This document shows, one piece after another, positions 1-8,087 of a stretch of 64,000 nt of DNA. The stretch's first letter is position 1; each line of letters opens with the position of its first letter. The notes beneath the pieces were generated by a model that had not been told where the DNA came from, searched no databases, and was given only the letters and a program-made list of their open reading frames with translations. This DNA comes from Paenibacillus dendrobii. Its GTDB lineage: Bacteria; Bacillota; Bacilli; Paenibacillales; Paenibacillaceae. The position numbers and the translations under genes were made by a program. The DNA lies in contig NZ_WUBI01000005.1 in NCBI RefSeq assembly GCF_009807035.1, forward strand, positions 336,364-400,363, read 5' to 3'.

Positions 1-588
1 GTTCACAAGCAATCGTTTCTCCTAATGAGGCATTCTGCAACCAAGCCGAAGGATACTGCAACATGGGACAACTCTCCTATTTTGATGAGCTCTCACAAAA
101 ATCAATCGATTTATCATCCGTTTTTTGATCCATTTTTGTCTAACCCGATTTATATATATGACAATAGAAGTTTATCACATCGATGCAGTGCCGTTCCAAC
201 CTTCCGCTTCAAAAATAATCCCTTGGCAAAACGCCCTGTTCGCCGAATTCATTGCGGAGCGCAGCAGCCGCTTTGTCAGGGAAGGTATCCTCTTCCGGCG
301 ATTAGAAGCGTAGCAGAGACAATGGCGATAACTTTATGACCACAAGTATACTTGTCGACAACTTAAAAAAGCTATTTCATTTTAATTCATAACCTGACAT
401 ATGTAAATATGTACTCCTTGTCTGCTATAAGCGCTCTAGAGGAATGATTTCCATTTTCTATCTTTTTCCCAACTGCGATTTCCCCTTTGTATAAGCCTGC
501 TTATTTGCAAAAGATTCCCCTCCAGGGTGAAGTTAATTTGGTATATACTGGTTAACGTACGATTTTTCCAAAAAAGGAGATCATTGAA
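1..588. other. Leading region without a convincing gene
   Basis: AT-rich stretch before the first clear gene. Short open frames exist, but none has a good ribosome binding site and a recognisable product. The only suggestive piece is at 158-187, which reads MTIEVYHIDA on the plus strand. This is the typical start of PhzF-family isomerases, but the frame does not continue as that family. The last 60 bases hold the probable promoter (TATACT near 543-549) and ribosome binding site of the gene at 589. Confidence 0.5.
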
Positions 589-1467
589 ATGAGAAAATAT
601 CTAACCGCCATCTTTTTCGGCCTTCTGCTGTGCGTATCCGCCTGTTACTCCTTCGCAATTGCCTCCTCTGCACCCGCTTTCGCGAAGAGCCCTGTTTCCA
701 CTGCCAAGGCACCTGCCGGAGAGCTGCGCGCTGACCAGTTCATGTTTGGATATACGGATCAAACCGGCAAAAAAATTCTGGGACTCATGGGAGACCCCAG
801 CCAAAAGCATCCTAGCCCTAAAACGCTAACCTCAGTACTGTATGCACCCGGCAAGCAATTCAGCGTAACCTATGTCAAACATCAAGCAAGCACCCGCAAA
901 AGCAACGGCAGCCAAAGTGCCCATAATTTTATCAACGACGAGGGTGAGTTGTACAGACTGACTTATGCCTCCAACAAGCTCAATGTCAACGAAAGCGTTC
1001 TGCTCATGACGAAAAAAGCTTTCGAGGGGCATACGCTCCTCTCGTTCCAATCGGTTCAGAAAGGTAAGTTCAGTCCAACAACCATCCATGCAATTGAGAA
1101 AGCCAAGAATCGTAAAGTCGCCAGTCAAGGCCTGATCGCCACCACCGATAAAGGTACCCAAATCGGCCTTGTGAAATTTGCCCAGGGAAACGGCAAACCG
1201 CTTGCCAGTCTGGTTCTTGTCGATAAAAGCGGCATGGTATTTGAGGATTTCATTGGCAACAATGACTCCCAGTCCACATGGCGCGTGGATGACGGCGGCG
1301 AAATCAGTGCAGAATATTTTAACCTTCTGTTTGCTTCCTACAGCAAGGCAGGTTATGCCCTCGGCGTGGAGTGGTACGGCGCAGAAGGCTCCAACCTTTC
1401 CGTCATTCAGCAGAAAGGCGCCAAGTTTCGGGTCGTGACGGAAACCGGCCGTTATCAGGTCTACTAA
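589..1467 (+). CDS. Secreted protein of unknown function
   Basis: 292 residues. The N-terminus is a classical Sec signal peptide: MRKYL, then a hydrophobic stretch to about residue 24, with likely cleavage near Ala-Phe-Ala at residues 30-32. The mature part is soluble, rich in Lys, Ser and Gly, with alternating hydrophobic residues that suggest beta structure. No catalytic motif, lipobox or sorting signal is visible. The start is well supported by AAAAAGGAG nine bases upstream of the ATG. It stands alone: the next gene converges on it from the other strand and they share an intergenic terminator. I do not recognise a family. Confidence 0.85.
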   Translation: MRKYLTAIFFGLLLCVSACYSFAIASSAPAFAKSPVSTAKAPAGELRADQFMFGYTDQTGKKILGLMGDPSQKHPSPKTLTSVLYAPGKQFSVTYVKHQASTRKSNGSQSAHNFINDEGELYRLTYASNKLNVNESVLLMTKKAFEGHTLLSFQSVQKGKFSPTTIHAIEKAKNRKVASQGLIATTDKGTQIGLVKFAQGNGKPLASLVLVDKSGMVFEDFIGNNDSQSTWRVDDGGEISAEYFNLLFASYSKAGYALGVEWYGAEGSNLSVIQQKGAKFRVVTETGRYQVY

Positions 1468-1507
1468 TCCATTTTCATAGGCTCCATCAATTGAACCTTT
1501 GAAGCAC

Positions 1508-1540
1508 AAAAAGGGCTGCCCCAACCATAGGAGCAGCCTT
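1508..1540 (-). terminator. Intrinsic terminator of the EamA gene
   Basis: Hairpin with GGCTGC/GCAGCC arms plus flanking C/G pairs, followed on the minus strand by CCCTTTTTG. It lies 27 bases after the EamA stop codon. The stem could also slow transcripts arriving from the plus-strand gene. Confidence 0.8.
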
Positions 1541-1567
1541 GTGATACAAAGAGTTGAAATATACGGT

Positions 1568-2524
1568 TTACGCTGCGCTTCGGCGCGAAATAGAGAACAA
1601 TGCAGCCCAGATCAGTATGAAGCCGCAAGCCTGCGCAATGGTTACCATCTCGTTGAATACGATCCAGTTAATGAGTACGCCCACCATCGGGAAGCTTAGC
1701 TCCGCGAGTGTGGCTACTGAAGCTTTGGTCGTTGTCAGACCTTTATAATATACGAGCAGACTGAACAGTCCAGGCAGAAGCGCCTGCCCCAGCAGGTTGA
1801 GAGATACGGCCGCTAGCGGTCCCGCACCTGTCGGAATCTGCCAAGGATCGCCCTGATTGATCGTAATTCCGATCAGCAGCGGCAGAGCCAGAATAAACCG
1901 CAGGGATGTTACAGTCTCGTATTCCATTTTACCGACCATCAAGCGGCCCATAACGGTCGAACCGCCCCAGAGAGCCGCAGCGCCCAGGGAGAGCAGGCTT
2001 CCGACTTTGACAAAATCATTCATATGGCCAAAAGGAAAGGTAAATCCGAAAGTCAGCAGGTACGTACCCGCCAAAGCCAGAACCAGCAGCCCGCCGAACT
2101 GCTTCGGAAGCTTTTCCTTCAGCAGCATGCGCGCCATGATAATCGCGAAAATCGGCTGCAGCTTTTGCAGCAGCAGTACGGCATTCAAATTACCGTGAGT
2201 CAACCCTAAGGTAAAGAGTATCGTGGCAATAGCCGAGCCGCCCCAGGACAGGAATAGCAGCGCGCCGATATGGCGCAGCTTGAGGCCTTTCATTTCGGAA
2301 CGGTGTTTCCAAAGAACCGGGAAGACAAATAAAGCAATCACGATATGCTCCAGTAATACAATTTGCGTCGGCGTAATATGCTCCCGAAGCAAAATAATCC
2401 GGAAGAGCGGATCCGCTCCCCATAATGCCGCGCCCAGAACCACCAGCCAAAAGCCTGTTCTCGGTCGTTCCGCCTGCTTGCGCGCGGCAGGATTCAGCTT
2501 GATCTTGCTGCCTACGTTTTCCAT
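1568..2524 (-). CDS. EamA/DMT-family transporter, probable flavin-related uptake
   Basis: 318 residues with about ten hydrophobic helices and the two-fold internal repeat of the drug/metabolite transporter superfamily (EamA, PF00892). Examples are ALWGADPLFR in the first half and AALWGGSTVMGR opening the second. The start is placed at MENVGSKIK because AAGGGGATC precedes this ATG. A longer open frame runs back to 2644, but it would be translated through the terminator hairpin at 2562-2602. The FMN riboswitch directly upstream links the gene to flavin supply. EamA-type proteins RibN and ImpX have been proposed or shown to move riboflavin, so riboflavin or a precursor is the inferred substrate. 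Which flavin, and the direction of transport, cannot be read from the sequence. Confidence 0.88.
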   Translation of the reverse strand: MENVGSKIKLNPAARKQAERPRTGFWLVVLGAALWGADPLFRIILLREHITPTQIVLLEHIVIALFVFPVLWKHRSEMKGLKLRHIGALLFLSWGGSAIATILFTLGLTHGNLNAVLLLQKLQPIFAIIMARMLLKEKLPKQFGGLLVLALAGTYLLTFGFTFPFGHMNDFVKVGSLLSLGAAALWGGSTVMGRLMVGKMEYETVTSLRFILALPLLIGITINQGDPWQIPTGAGPLAAVSLNLLGQALLPGLFSLLVYYKGLTTTKASVATLAELSFPMVGVLINWIVFNEMVTIAQACGFILIWAALFSISRRSAA

Positions 2525-2561
2525 TTTCTTGATCCCCTTGCCTGAATACGGAGTCAACATT

Positions 2562-2602
2562 GGAAAACCCCCGTTCATCGACTTTAATCGACACAACGGG
2601 GG
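2562..2602 (-). terminator. Riboswitch expression-platform terminator
   Basis: On the minus strand CCCCCGTT pairs with AACGGGGG around an inner TCGA/TCGA stem, followed by TTTTCC. It lies between the FMN aptamer and the EamA start. It is therefore the likely OFF-state terminator: FMN binding should favour it and stop transcription before the transporter gene. Confidence 0.85.
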
Positions 2603-2656
2603 CTGATCAAATAAGCTTGCCGAAATTGTAAAAATTTCGAACAAACCTATTTCTTT

Positions 2657-2818
2657 GATCTTCTCCCATCCGGACTTTACCGTCGGCCCTGGAATCTCAC
2701 CAGGTCAGTCGCTGCTTCAATACTTCAAAACAGCGAGTCGCGGGCTTGACGTCTGTCTGCAAGAGTTGCAAAGGACGTTCACCGCCGGTCAGGAATTTCA
2801 CCTTACCCCGAAGATCCA
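2657..2818 (-). promoter_or_regulatory. FMN riboswitch (RFN element)
   Basis: The minus strand carries the hallmark RFN segments in order: GGATCTTCGGGG, GGTGAAATTCCTGACCGGCG, a variable arm, CTGGTGAGATTCCAGGGCCG, and ACGGTAAAGTCCGGATGGGA followed by GAAGATC. The ends GATCTTC and GAAGATC form helix P1. The aptamer is complete. It sits about 55 bases before a strong terminator and 130 bases before the EamA start, the usual order for a transcription-terminating FMN riboswitch. Confidence 0.96.
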
Positions 2819-2983
2819 TATTCATTTTTTTAGTATTTGGTAAACAGATCATACCATGATTTCAGATCATCGTATGTTAAAGCCATCACATTGGTTACTT
2901 ACGATAGTATAGCACATATCTCAGTCACCGTGTCGGATTTTTTAATAAGGATTTTTTTCCACCTTATCAAAAGTTTCAATGGA

Positions 2984-4015
2984 TTATTTTTGCTGCAGCA
3001 AAGCCAGAATAACCACAACGGACTCCGCGCGCGTCGCGTGGGCGCTTGGCGCAAACAAATTGCCGTTTCTTCCGTTCATGATCCCTTTCTTCGCTGCCTC
3101 CGCAGCATAGGGTTTGGCCCAGGCAGGGATTTGGCTGTTGTCCGCAAACTTGAGGCTCGCAGACTCTAGCGGAACCGCCACCCCGTTCAACGAACGAATC
3201 CCCATCGCTGCCATTTCGGCACGGGTAATGAGCTTATTGGGTTCAAACATGCCATTCGTATATCCGTTCATGATGTTCCTGCTGACCGCCTCTTCCACAT
3301 ACGGCAGCGCCCAGGCCGGAATCTGCTTCGCGTCCGCAAACTGTAACGGCTGATGGCTGCCTACATCGCTTCCTATGGCCCGGATCAACATGGCTGCAAA
3401 TTCGGCGCGTGTCACTTCCTTGTTCGGCATAAAAGTGCCATTGGCATACCCGGTAATCCAACCCTGCTGCAAGGCTTGAAGGATCGCTGCATTCGCCCAG
3501 TGGCCTGCGATATCTTTCAAGGCGACTTCCGTGGATATCGCCCCATCCTCGACGGTAAGCGCAGCTTTGGCGAGGGTTCCCCCGGCATTCAGCTTGGAAT
3601 CGACCAGCTTGACGTCATGAAGCGACAGCTGAGCCGCGCCGCTCTGCACCCGTTTGAAGTTGACGACAGCCAGCCGCTGCGTTCCGTTATCTCCCGCGAT
3701 TTTGCCTACCTTGGTATGAGCGATCCGGACATCGCCGTTACTAACGATCGGATCGATAGAGAAGCCGGTGCTTCCTGAAGAGGCGTTTTGGTAGACAAGT
3801 TTCTGCGCGTCATATTTCAGTATAAAGTCGTATGCATATAAATCTTTGAGCTGATCACCGGTTACCACGACCGTAATCTCGCTTCCGCTGGCACTTGCTT
3901 TCAGGGAAATGGAAGGACTTGTTGAGTCCGCAGCCCAAGCTTGCGTTTCGGAAGCAAACGAAGCACCCCAACCAAGCATGATCACAATTCCGATTATAGC
4001 GGCTAATTTTTTCAC
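2984..4015 (-). CDS. SLH-anchored cohesin-domain surface protein
   Basis: 343 residues from a GTG start. I chose it because AAAGGATGG lies eight bases upstream; an ATG at 4027 and a TTG at 4042 are alternatives. Order of parts: signal peptide (KKLAAIIG, cleaved near QAWA); a cohesin-type beta-sandwich of about 130 residues (ISLKASASGSEITVVVTG, LYAYDFILKYDAQKLVY); then three S-layer homology repeats. Each SLH repeat has the F-x-D, A-W/W-A and TRAE elements (DIAGHWA with VTRAEFAAMLI, IPAWALPYVEEAV with ITRAEMAAMGI, IPAWAKPYAAEAA with ATRAESVVVIL). SLH modules bind pyruvylated secondary wall polymer, so the cohesin faces outward. It lies 93 bases downstream of, and co-oriented with, the large dockerin-like protein, which suggests that the two bind each other. 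Confidence 0.88.
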   Translation of the reverse strand: MKKLAAIIGIVIMLGWGASFASETQAWAADSTSPSISLKASASGSEITVVVTGDQLKDLYAYDFILKYDAQKLVYQNASSGSTGFSIDPIVSNGDVRIAHTKVGKIAGDNGTQRLAVVNFKRVQSGAAQLSLHDVKLVDSKLNAGGTLAKAALTVEDGAISTEVALKDIAGHWANAAILQALQQGWITGYANGTFMPNKEVTRAEFAAMLIRAIGSDVGSHQPLQFADAKQIPAWALPYVEEAVSRNIMNGYTNGMFEPNKLITRAEMAAMGIRSLNGVAVPLESASLKFADNSQIPAWAKPYAAEAAKKGIMNGRNGNLFAPSAHATRAESVVVILALLQQK

Positions 4016-4040
4016 GAATGCTTCCATCCTTTCAGACTGC

Positions 4041-4087
4041 AAATCGCAGGAAACAGCCTCAGGCTGCGTCCTGCGATTCGTTTTTTC
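4041..4087. terminator. Strong hairpin between the two surface-protein genes
   Basis: AATCGCAGGA pairs with TCCTGCGATT around an inner CAGCC/GGCTG stem. The T-run (TTCGTTTTTT) is on the plus strand, opposite to both flanking genes. On the minus-strand mRNA it would be a stable intercistronic hairpin just before the ribosome binding site of the SLH gene. It may act as a processing or stability element there, and as a block to antisense transcription on the plus strand. Confidence 0.55.
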
Positions 4088-4108
4088 ATAACGGTTTACG
4101 TTTTGGCG

Positions 4109-7100
4109 TTATTTGGTGTACCAGTCCCCGATAATCATCTGGGCTACTGCAGCCAGGGCGCGGATCGAAATTTCACCCTCGCTGAAGATATCAGCCTGTG
4201 CCACGCGGCTCCAGTTGCTATCTGTCGATTTGATGCCGAAGTATTTGGCCATGATGGACAAGTCCTGAACGGAGATCTTGCCTGCGCCCGGCACCAGCGT
4301 AATCAGCTTGGTTTGGAAGGTTGCCACGGCGCTATTCAGCGCAGTGACCGCGGCATCCACCTGAGACTGGGTAGCGGAAGCACTATTTTTCACCGCTGTG
4401 GCCGACTGAATTGCAGACAACAACGTGGTTTTGGCAGCAGCCGGATATTGCCCGACCCTGTCACCGGTTCCAGCCCGGTCATAGATACCTTGTGCAGAAG
4501 CAATCGTTGAGGTCAGCGCCGTTTTGTCCGCAGGGACAGATGGCACCGGAATCACCGCATTTTTAAAGGTATTCACTGCGCTGGTCAAAGCTGCCAGAGC
4601 CGAATTGAGCTGTTCTTGGGTGGCTGATGCATTGTTATAGACAACGTTTGCTGCTTGAATGGCAGCCAGCAGGTCGGACTTCGCGACAGCCGGATATTGT
4701 CCGGGCTCCGTTCCGGTCACGGCTTCATCGGCCAGCTTCTGCGCATTCTGAATGGCTGCCAGAAGGGCGCTGCGGTCAGCCGTCGTCACCTGAATGCGAG
4801 CTTGAGCCGTGCCAGTAGCGATTTCCTGGGAAGGGCTATCCGAAGAGACCGTAAACGAAATCACGGATACGTTCGCGCTTCCGGAAGCATCCAGTTTCAA
4901 TTTGCCATGCAGCTTGAACAGCTCACCGCTGTCTTTGACGGCATGTGCTTCTCCGGTGCTCGCCATCAGCAGGCGAATCTGGCCTTCCGACGGCTTGATG
5001 CCGGCAGCGAGCAGGCTAAGCCCCTCTCTGGAAGACGTGACGGCATTCTCTGCAAGAACCAGATTCCCATCCTGATTCGTTTGTGTATCAAACGTCATTT
5101 GGGATGGATCATATTGTATGGTGACGTCCATCGCCGTAAAGCTGTAGGTCAGCTTGCTGACGCCGACGGCCAGGTCAACGGATGAATCGGCAACAGCGGA
5201 TGCCGGACCTGTCAGCGTTGCCGAATTTTCGGTTTCGCCTCCTGGTGCGGCCGTCACGTTAATCGTGACATTCAAGACGTCGCTGCCGCCTTTTCCGTCC
5301 TCCGCTTTAAAGGAAGCCATATAGCTCCCTTCGACTTGCGGCGTCCATGAGAAGCTGTGGAGAACCGGATCGAAGGCTGCTCCATCCGGCAGCGTTACCG
5401 CAGAGTATATCAGAGAATCTTGATCCGCATCGGCAGCATTAACCGTAAAAGTTACGGCAGAACCAGCTTGTACCGTTTGGGGAGCAACCGCATCAAAGAC
5501 AGGCGGATGATTCTCCGTTCCGGATCCTGCCTGGCGGATATCGCTCAGGTTCAGCAGCTTGAGCTGAAAAGCATTTTTGAATATGGAAGAAATACCGGTA
5601 ATGTCTACCGCCGTTCCTTCAGGGAACGACTGCTTTAATGTGTCCGTGTTGATGCCTGTACGGCTGTCCACGCGGACATGGTTGGTCGTGTTTCCGTTCA
5701 CCAGATCAAATTCAAGCGAACCCGTTACGATCGCATAATTCTTGACGGTCACATTCTTCAGCGTAATCAGTTGCCCTTGATTGCCGTCGTTTACGGAATC
5801 TTGAACAAGGGGCGTAGGAGCCGGGATATTCGCTTGGTCATCCAGTTTGGTGAACTGAACGTCATTCATCAGCTCGACTTCGGAGTTGTAGATCGTTTTC
5901 TGTGCTGTCAGTTTAATTTTATCCCCGACATGATAGCCTGTGGCTTTGCCAGGATACACATAAACGCCGGCCGTGCCGTCCTGCAGGTAAAAACCATTTC
6001 CGCCGAACACACCGGGTTCGGAAGTAACGACGCCTTGAACCGTCACGTATGTGTTATCGGCAACCGTCCTGGCACTGCCGATCGTGGTCAAATCAGGAAT
6101 GGTGACAACAGGTCCGCTTTGGCCGGATCCATAGGATCCGGCTTTATAGGTGGATGGGTCATACCATTTATAGCCTGCTGCCGGAGTGGTCCATGGCTCC
6201 GTCCCGGGAATTTCGGCCGAAGTCGCCGGCTCCTCGAGCGCTCCAAGCAGTGGAGTCGGCGAGTCCAACGTGATGCCCTTGTTTTCGAAAGTCGCGTAAT
6301 CTTCGTGAACAGCAAGCCATTCGACGGTTTGAACGAGGAATACGGCATCTTGTCCTTCGTCTTTAAATCCGTCAAAAGTCGTTTTCTTGCCTCCGTTATC
6401 TTCGCGAACATAGGCAGGACTCGAATCTTCAACTGGAGAGGAGTCTCCGATGAATGCCGCTTTGCCTTTTTCCAGTTTGGAAATCGCCGCATAAGGTCCC
6501 TCGTCTACTCCACCGTTTTTATAGACGCCGCCGTTCGGAAAGTTTTTCTTATCGCTGTTTTCGACGGCGTTGCTCCAACCGGGAACATTTTTCGGAAGAT
6601 ACACGACGCCTTTGACCCGTTTAGGATCCAAAACGACGAGTGTCGAGCCGCTGTGCATTTCAACATCATTAACGCCTGCCGTGATGCCGAAGGTTTGATC
6701 GTATTTCACGGTATCCGTTTTGGTCACATCACCAACGGAGTTATAACGGAAACGAATTCCGAAGTTTTGGCCGAGCCAATCCGTGCTGGTCACGTCCTTC
6801 ATTGCACCGGATGCCGCCTCGGCCGTCGACATACCTTTGGCCGGATCACCGAAAGCTCCGCGGCGGTAACCGTTCATGACCTCCGAGGAATCCCAGCGGT
6901 TCAGGTTCCGGTCGGAGTTGTAATGGTCCGAGATAAAGAAGATGCTGCCGCCTTCCTTCACGTATTGCAGCATCGCATCCTGTTCGGAAGCTTTGAAAGG
7001 GATGTTGGCCTCGCCGATGATAAACACATCGTACTGCTTCAGCTTACTGAGCGTAATGGTTGGAGAATCATAAGATTGTGCGTTCATCGGAAGCGTTCTT

Positions 7101-7777
7101 TGCAGTGCGTCCACCTGGAAGTTTGCTTTTTTCAGGCCATCCGCAAAATCGGAGAAAGCACCGTCAATAACCCAGTCAGCCGCGCCGGCGGTTTGTCCAT
7201 GGGTCTCATCGAAGAGCACCTTTTTACCGGTTCCGTCCGGAAGCGTGGTCGGTACGCCGATATTTTCGCTGCCCGGATCGGCAGGGTTCGGCGTGCCGCC
7301 ACCTCCGCCGGTGCCCGGATCTCCGCCGCCGGATTCACCAGATACGGACATCGCCGTTGGAGTCTTGATTCCGGACATGCTGCTGTATGCAGTCAATGTT
7401 CCTGTGACCTGAAGCTTTTTACCCAGATTACCAGGTACCGTCTTCAGTCCTATGGAAGGCCGAAAGGAAGCCGATACTTGAACATCGATAAGCTTGTCTT
7501 TGCTCGTTTCGCCAGGTGAGTCTGCGATCAGCACATTAAGGTCGTCCTGAAATCCGGAGAAGATCAGCTTGGAATTATAGACCTCACCAACAATATAACC
7601 TTCGACTGTAGCGTTCTCTCCGCTGTTGTTCTTGGCAAGGGCCTGGGCCACGGTAAGTACGGATGAAGCAGCATGTGCCGGCACATATCCAAGTACGCTG
7701 GATAATATCAACATGAGTGCAAATAAGGAACCTGCAAGCTTCCTGTTTCGGACTTTCAAATGATAAGGTATGTTCAT
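4109..7777 (-). CDS. Large multidomain surface protein with GATase-like core and dockerin-like end
   Basis: 1222 residues; start supported by GGAGGAAAAG upstream. Parts in order: signal peptide (1-36, AHA-A); a DUF6359/OB-like domain as at the start of YhcR-type nucleases (about 39-145, TVEGYIVGEVYNSKL); a Gly/Pro linker (149-178); a Rossmann-like, GATase/DUF4350-type domain (about 185-490, VLFDETHGQTAGAADWVIDG, YDVFIIGEANIP, GGSIFFISDHYNSDR); an OB-fold (about 560-745, GNGFYLQDGTAGVYVYPGK); a cadherin/Ig-like domain (757-842); a cohesin-like sandwich (852-995); two FIVAR-like three-helix repeats (1001-1075, 1083-1158); and a degenerate dockerin-like pair (1163-1216). No wall-sorting motif is present. 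Anchoring through the neighbouring SLH-cohesin protein is an inference. The enzymatic activity, if any, is unknown. Confidence 0.8.
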   Translation of the reverse strand: MNIPYHLKVRNRKLAGSLFALMLILSSVLGYVPAHAASSVLTVAQALAKNNSGENATVEGYIVGEVYNSKLIFSGFQDDLNVLIADSPGETSKDKLIDVQVSASFRPSIGLKTVPGNLGKKLQVTGTLTAYSSMSGIKTPTAMSVSGESGGGDPGTGGGGGTPNPADPGSENIGVPTTLPDGTGKKVLFDETHGQTAGAADWVIDGAFSDFADGLKKANFQVDALQRTLPMNAQSYDSPTITLSKLKQYDVFIIGEANIPFKASEQDAMLQYVKEGGSIFFISDHYNSDRNLNRWDSSEVMNGYRRGAFGDPAKGMSTAEAASGAMKDVTSTDWLGQNFGIRFRYNSVGDVTKTDTVKYDQTFGITAGVNDVEMHSGSTLVVLDPKRVKGVVYLPKNVPGWSNAVENSDKKNFPNGGVYKNGGVDEGPYAAISKLEKGKAAFIGDSSPVEDSSPAYVREDNGGKKTTFDGFKDEGQDAVFLVQTVEWLAVHEDYATFENKGITLDSPTPLLGALEEPATSAEIPGTEPWTTPAAGYKWYDPSTYKAGSYGSGQSGPVVTIPDLTTIGSARTVADNTYVTVQGVVTSEPGVFGGNGFYLQDGTAGVYVYPGKATGYHVGDKIKLTAQKTIYNSEVELMNDVQFTKLDDQANIPAPTPLVQDSVNDGNQGQLITLKNVTVKNYAIVTGSLEFDLVNGNTTNHVRVDSRTGINTDTLKQSFPEGTAVDITGISSIFKNAFQLKLLNLSDIRQAGSGTENHPPVFDAVAPQTVQAGSAVTFTVNAADADQDSLIYSAVTLPDGAAFDPVLHSFSWTPQVEGSYMASFKAEDGKGGSDVLNVTINVTAAPGGETENSATLTGPASAVADSSVDLAVGVSKLTYSFTAMDVTIQYDPSQMTFDTQTNQDGNLVLAENAVTSSREGLSLLAAGIKPSEGQIRLLMASTGEAHAVKDSGELFKLHGKLKLDASGSANVSVISFTVSSDSPSQEIATGTAQARIQVTTADRSALLAAIQNAQKLADEAVTGTEPGQYPAVAKSDLLAAIQAANVVYNNASATQEQLNSALAALTSAVNTFKNAVIPVPSVPADKTALTSTIASAQGIYDRAGTGDRVGQYPAAAKTTLLSAIQSATAVKNSASATQSQVDAAVTALNSAVATFQTKLITLVPGAGKISVQDLSIMAKYFGIKSTDSNWSRVAQADIFSEGEISIRALAAVAQMIIGDWYTK

Positions 7778-7971
7778 TCTTTTTCTTTTCCTCCTCCATT
7801 TTCTATTTCAATCTAGATCCCCTTAAAGGTAGCATCCTTTTATTATTACAATTAGCTGAATCTGTAAAATTTTAATTCTTATAACACTTTCATAAGACCG
7901 CCTCCAGCACTATGGTAGTAGGATTTTATAATAGATAATGGGATCGAATAAGCGCCTTAATCCTTATATTT

Positions 7972-8012
7972 GTAAAAAAAATACAGAGGTCTCAGGTCAT
8001 CCTGAGCCTCTG
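7972..8012 (-). terminator. Terminator after the nucleotidase gene
   Basis: CAGAGG-CTCAGG pairs with CCTGAG-CCTCTG. On the minus strand it is followed by TATTTTTTTT. Together with 7778-7971 it fills the 310-base gap before the large surface-protein gene. I see no gene or known riboswitch in the rest of that gap, which should carry the promoter of the surface-protein operon. Confidence 0.85.
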
Positions 8013-8087
8013 CTTTTTGGGCAGTAATATGGGATATGCTAACTATTGCATATCTGAAAACAAGTCCACTCTGTCAATTCTTGTATA

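Noticed and set aside
2525..2644. N-terminal extension of the EamA protein
   Set aside because: It would translate through the riboswitch terminator; a good binding site marks the ATG at 2524 instead.
4320..4790. DNA repeat array
   Set aside because: The periodic sequence is two FIVAR-like protein repeats; the nucleotide copies are diverged and not a CRISPR or satellite.
5678..7519. 613-codon plus-strand frame
   Set aside because: Antisense shadow of the 1222-residue surface protein: no ribosome binding site, Arg/Ile-rich composition, no recognisable domain.
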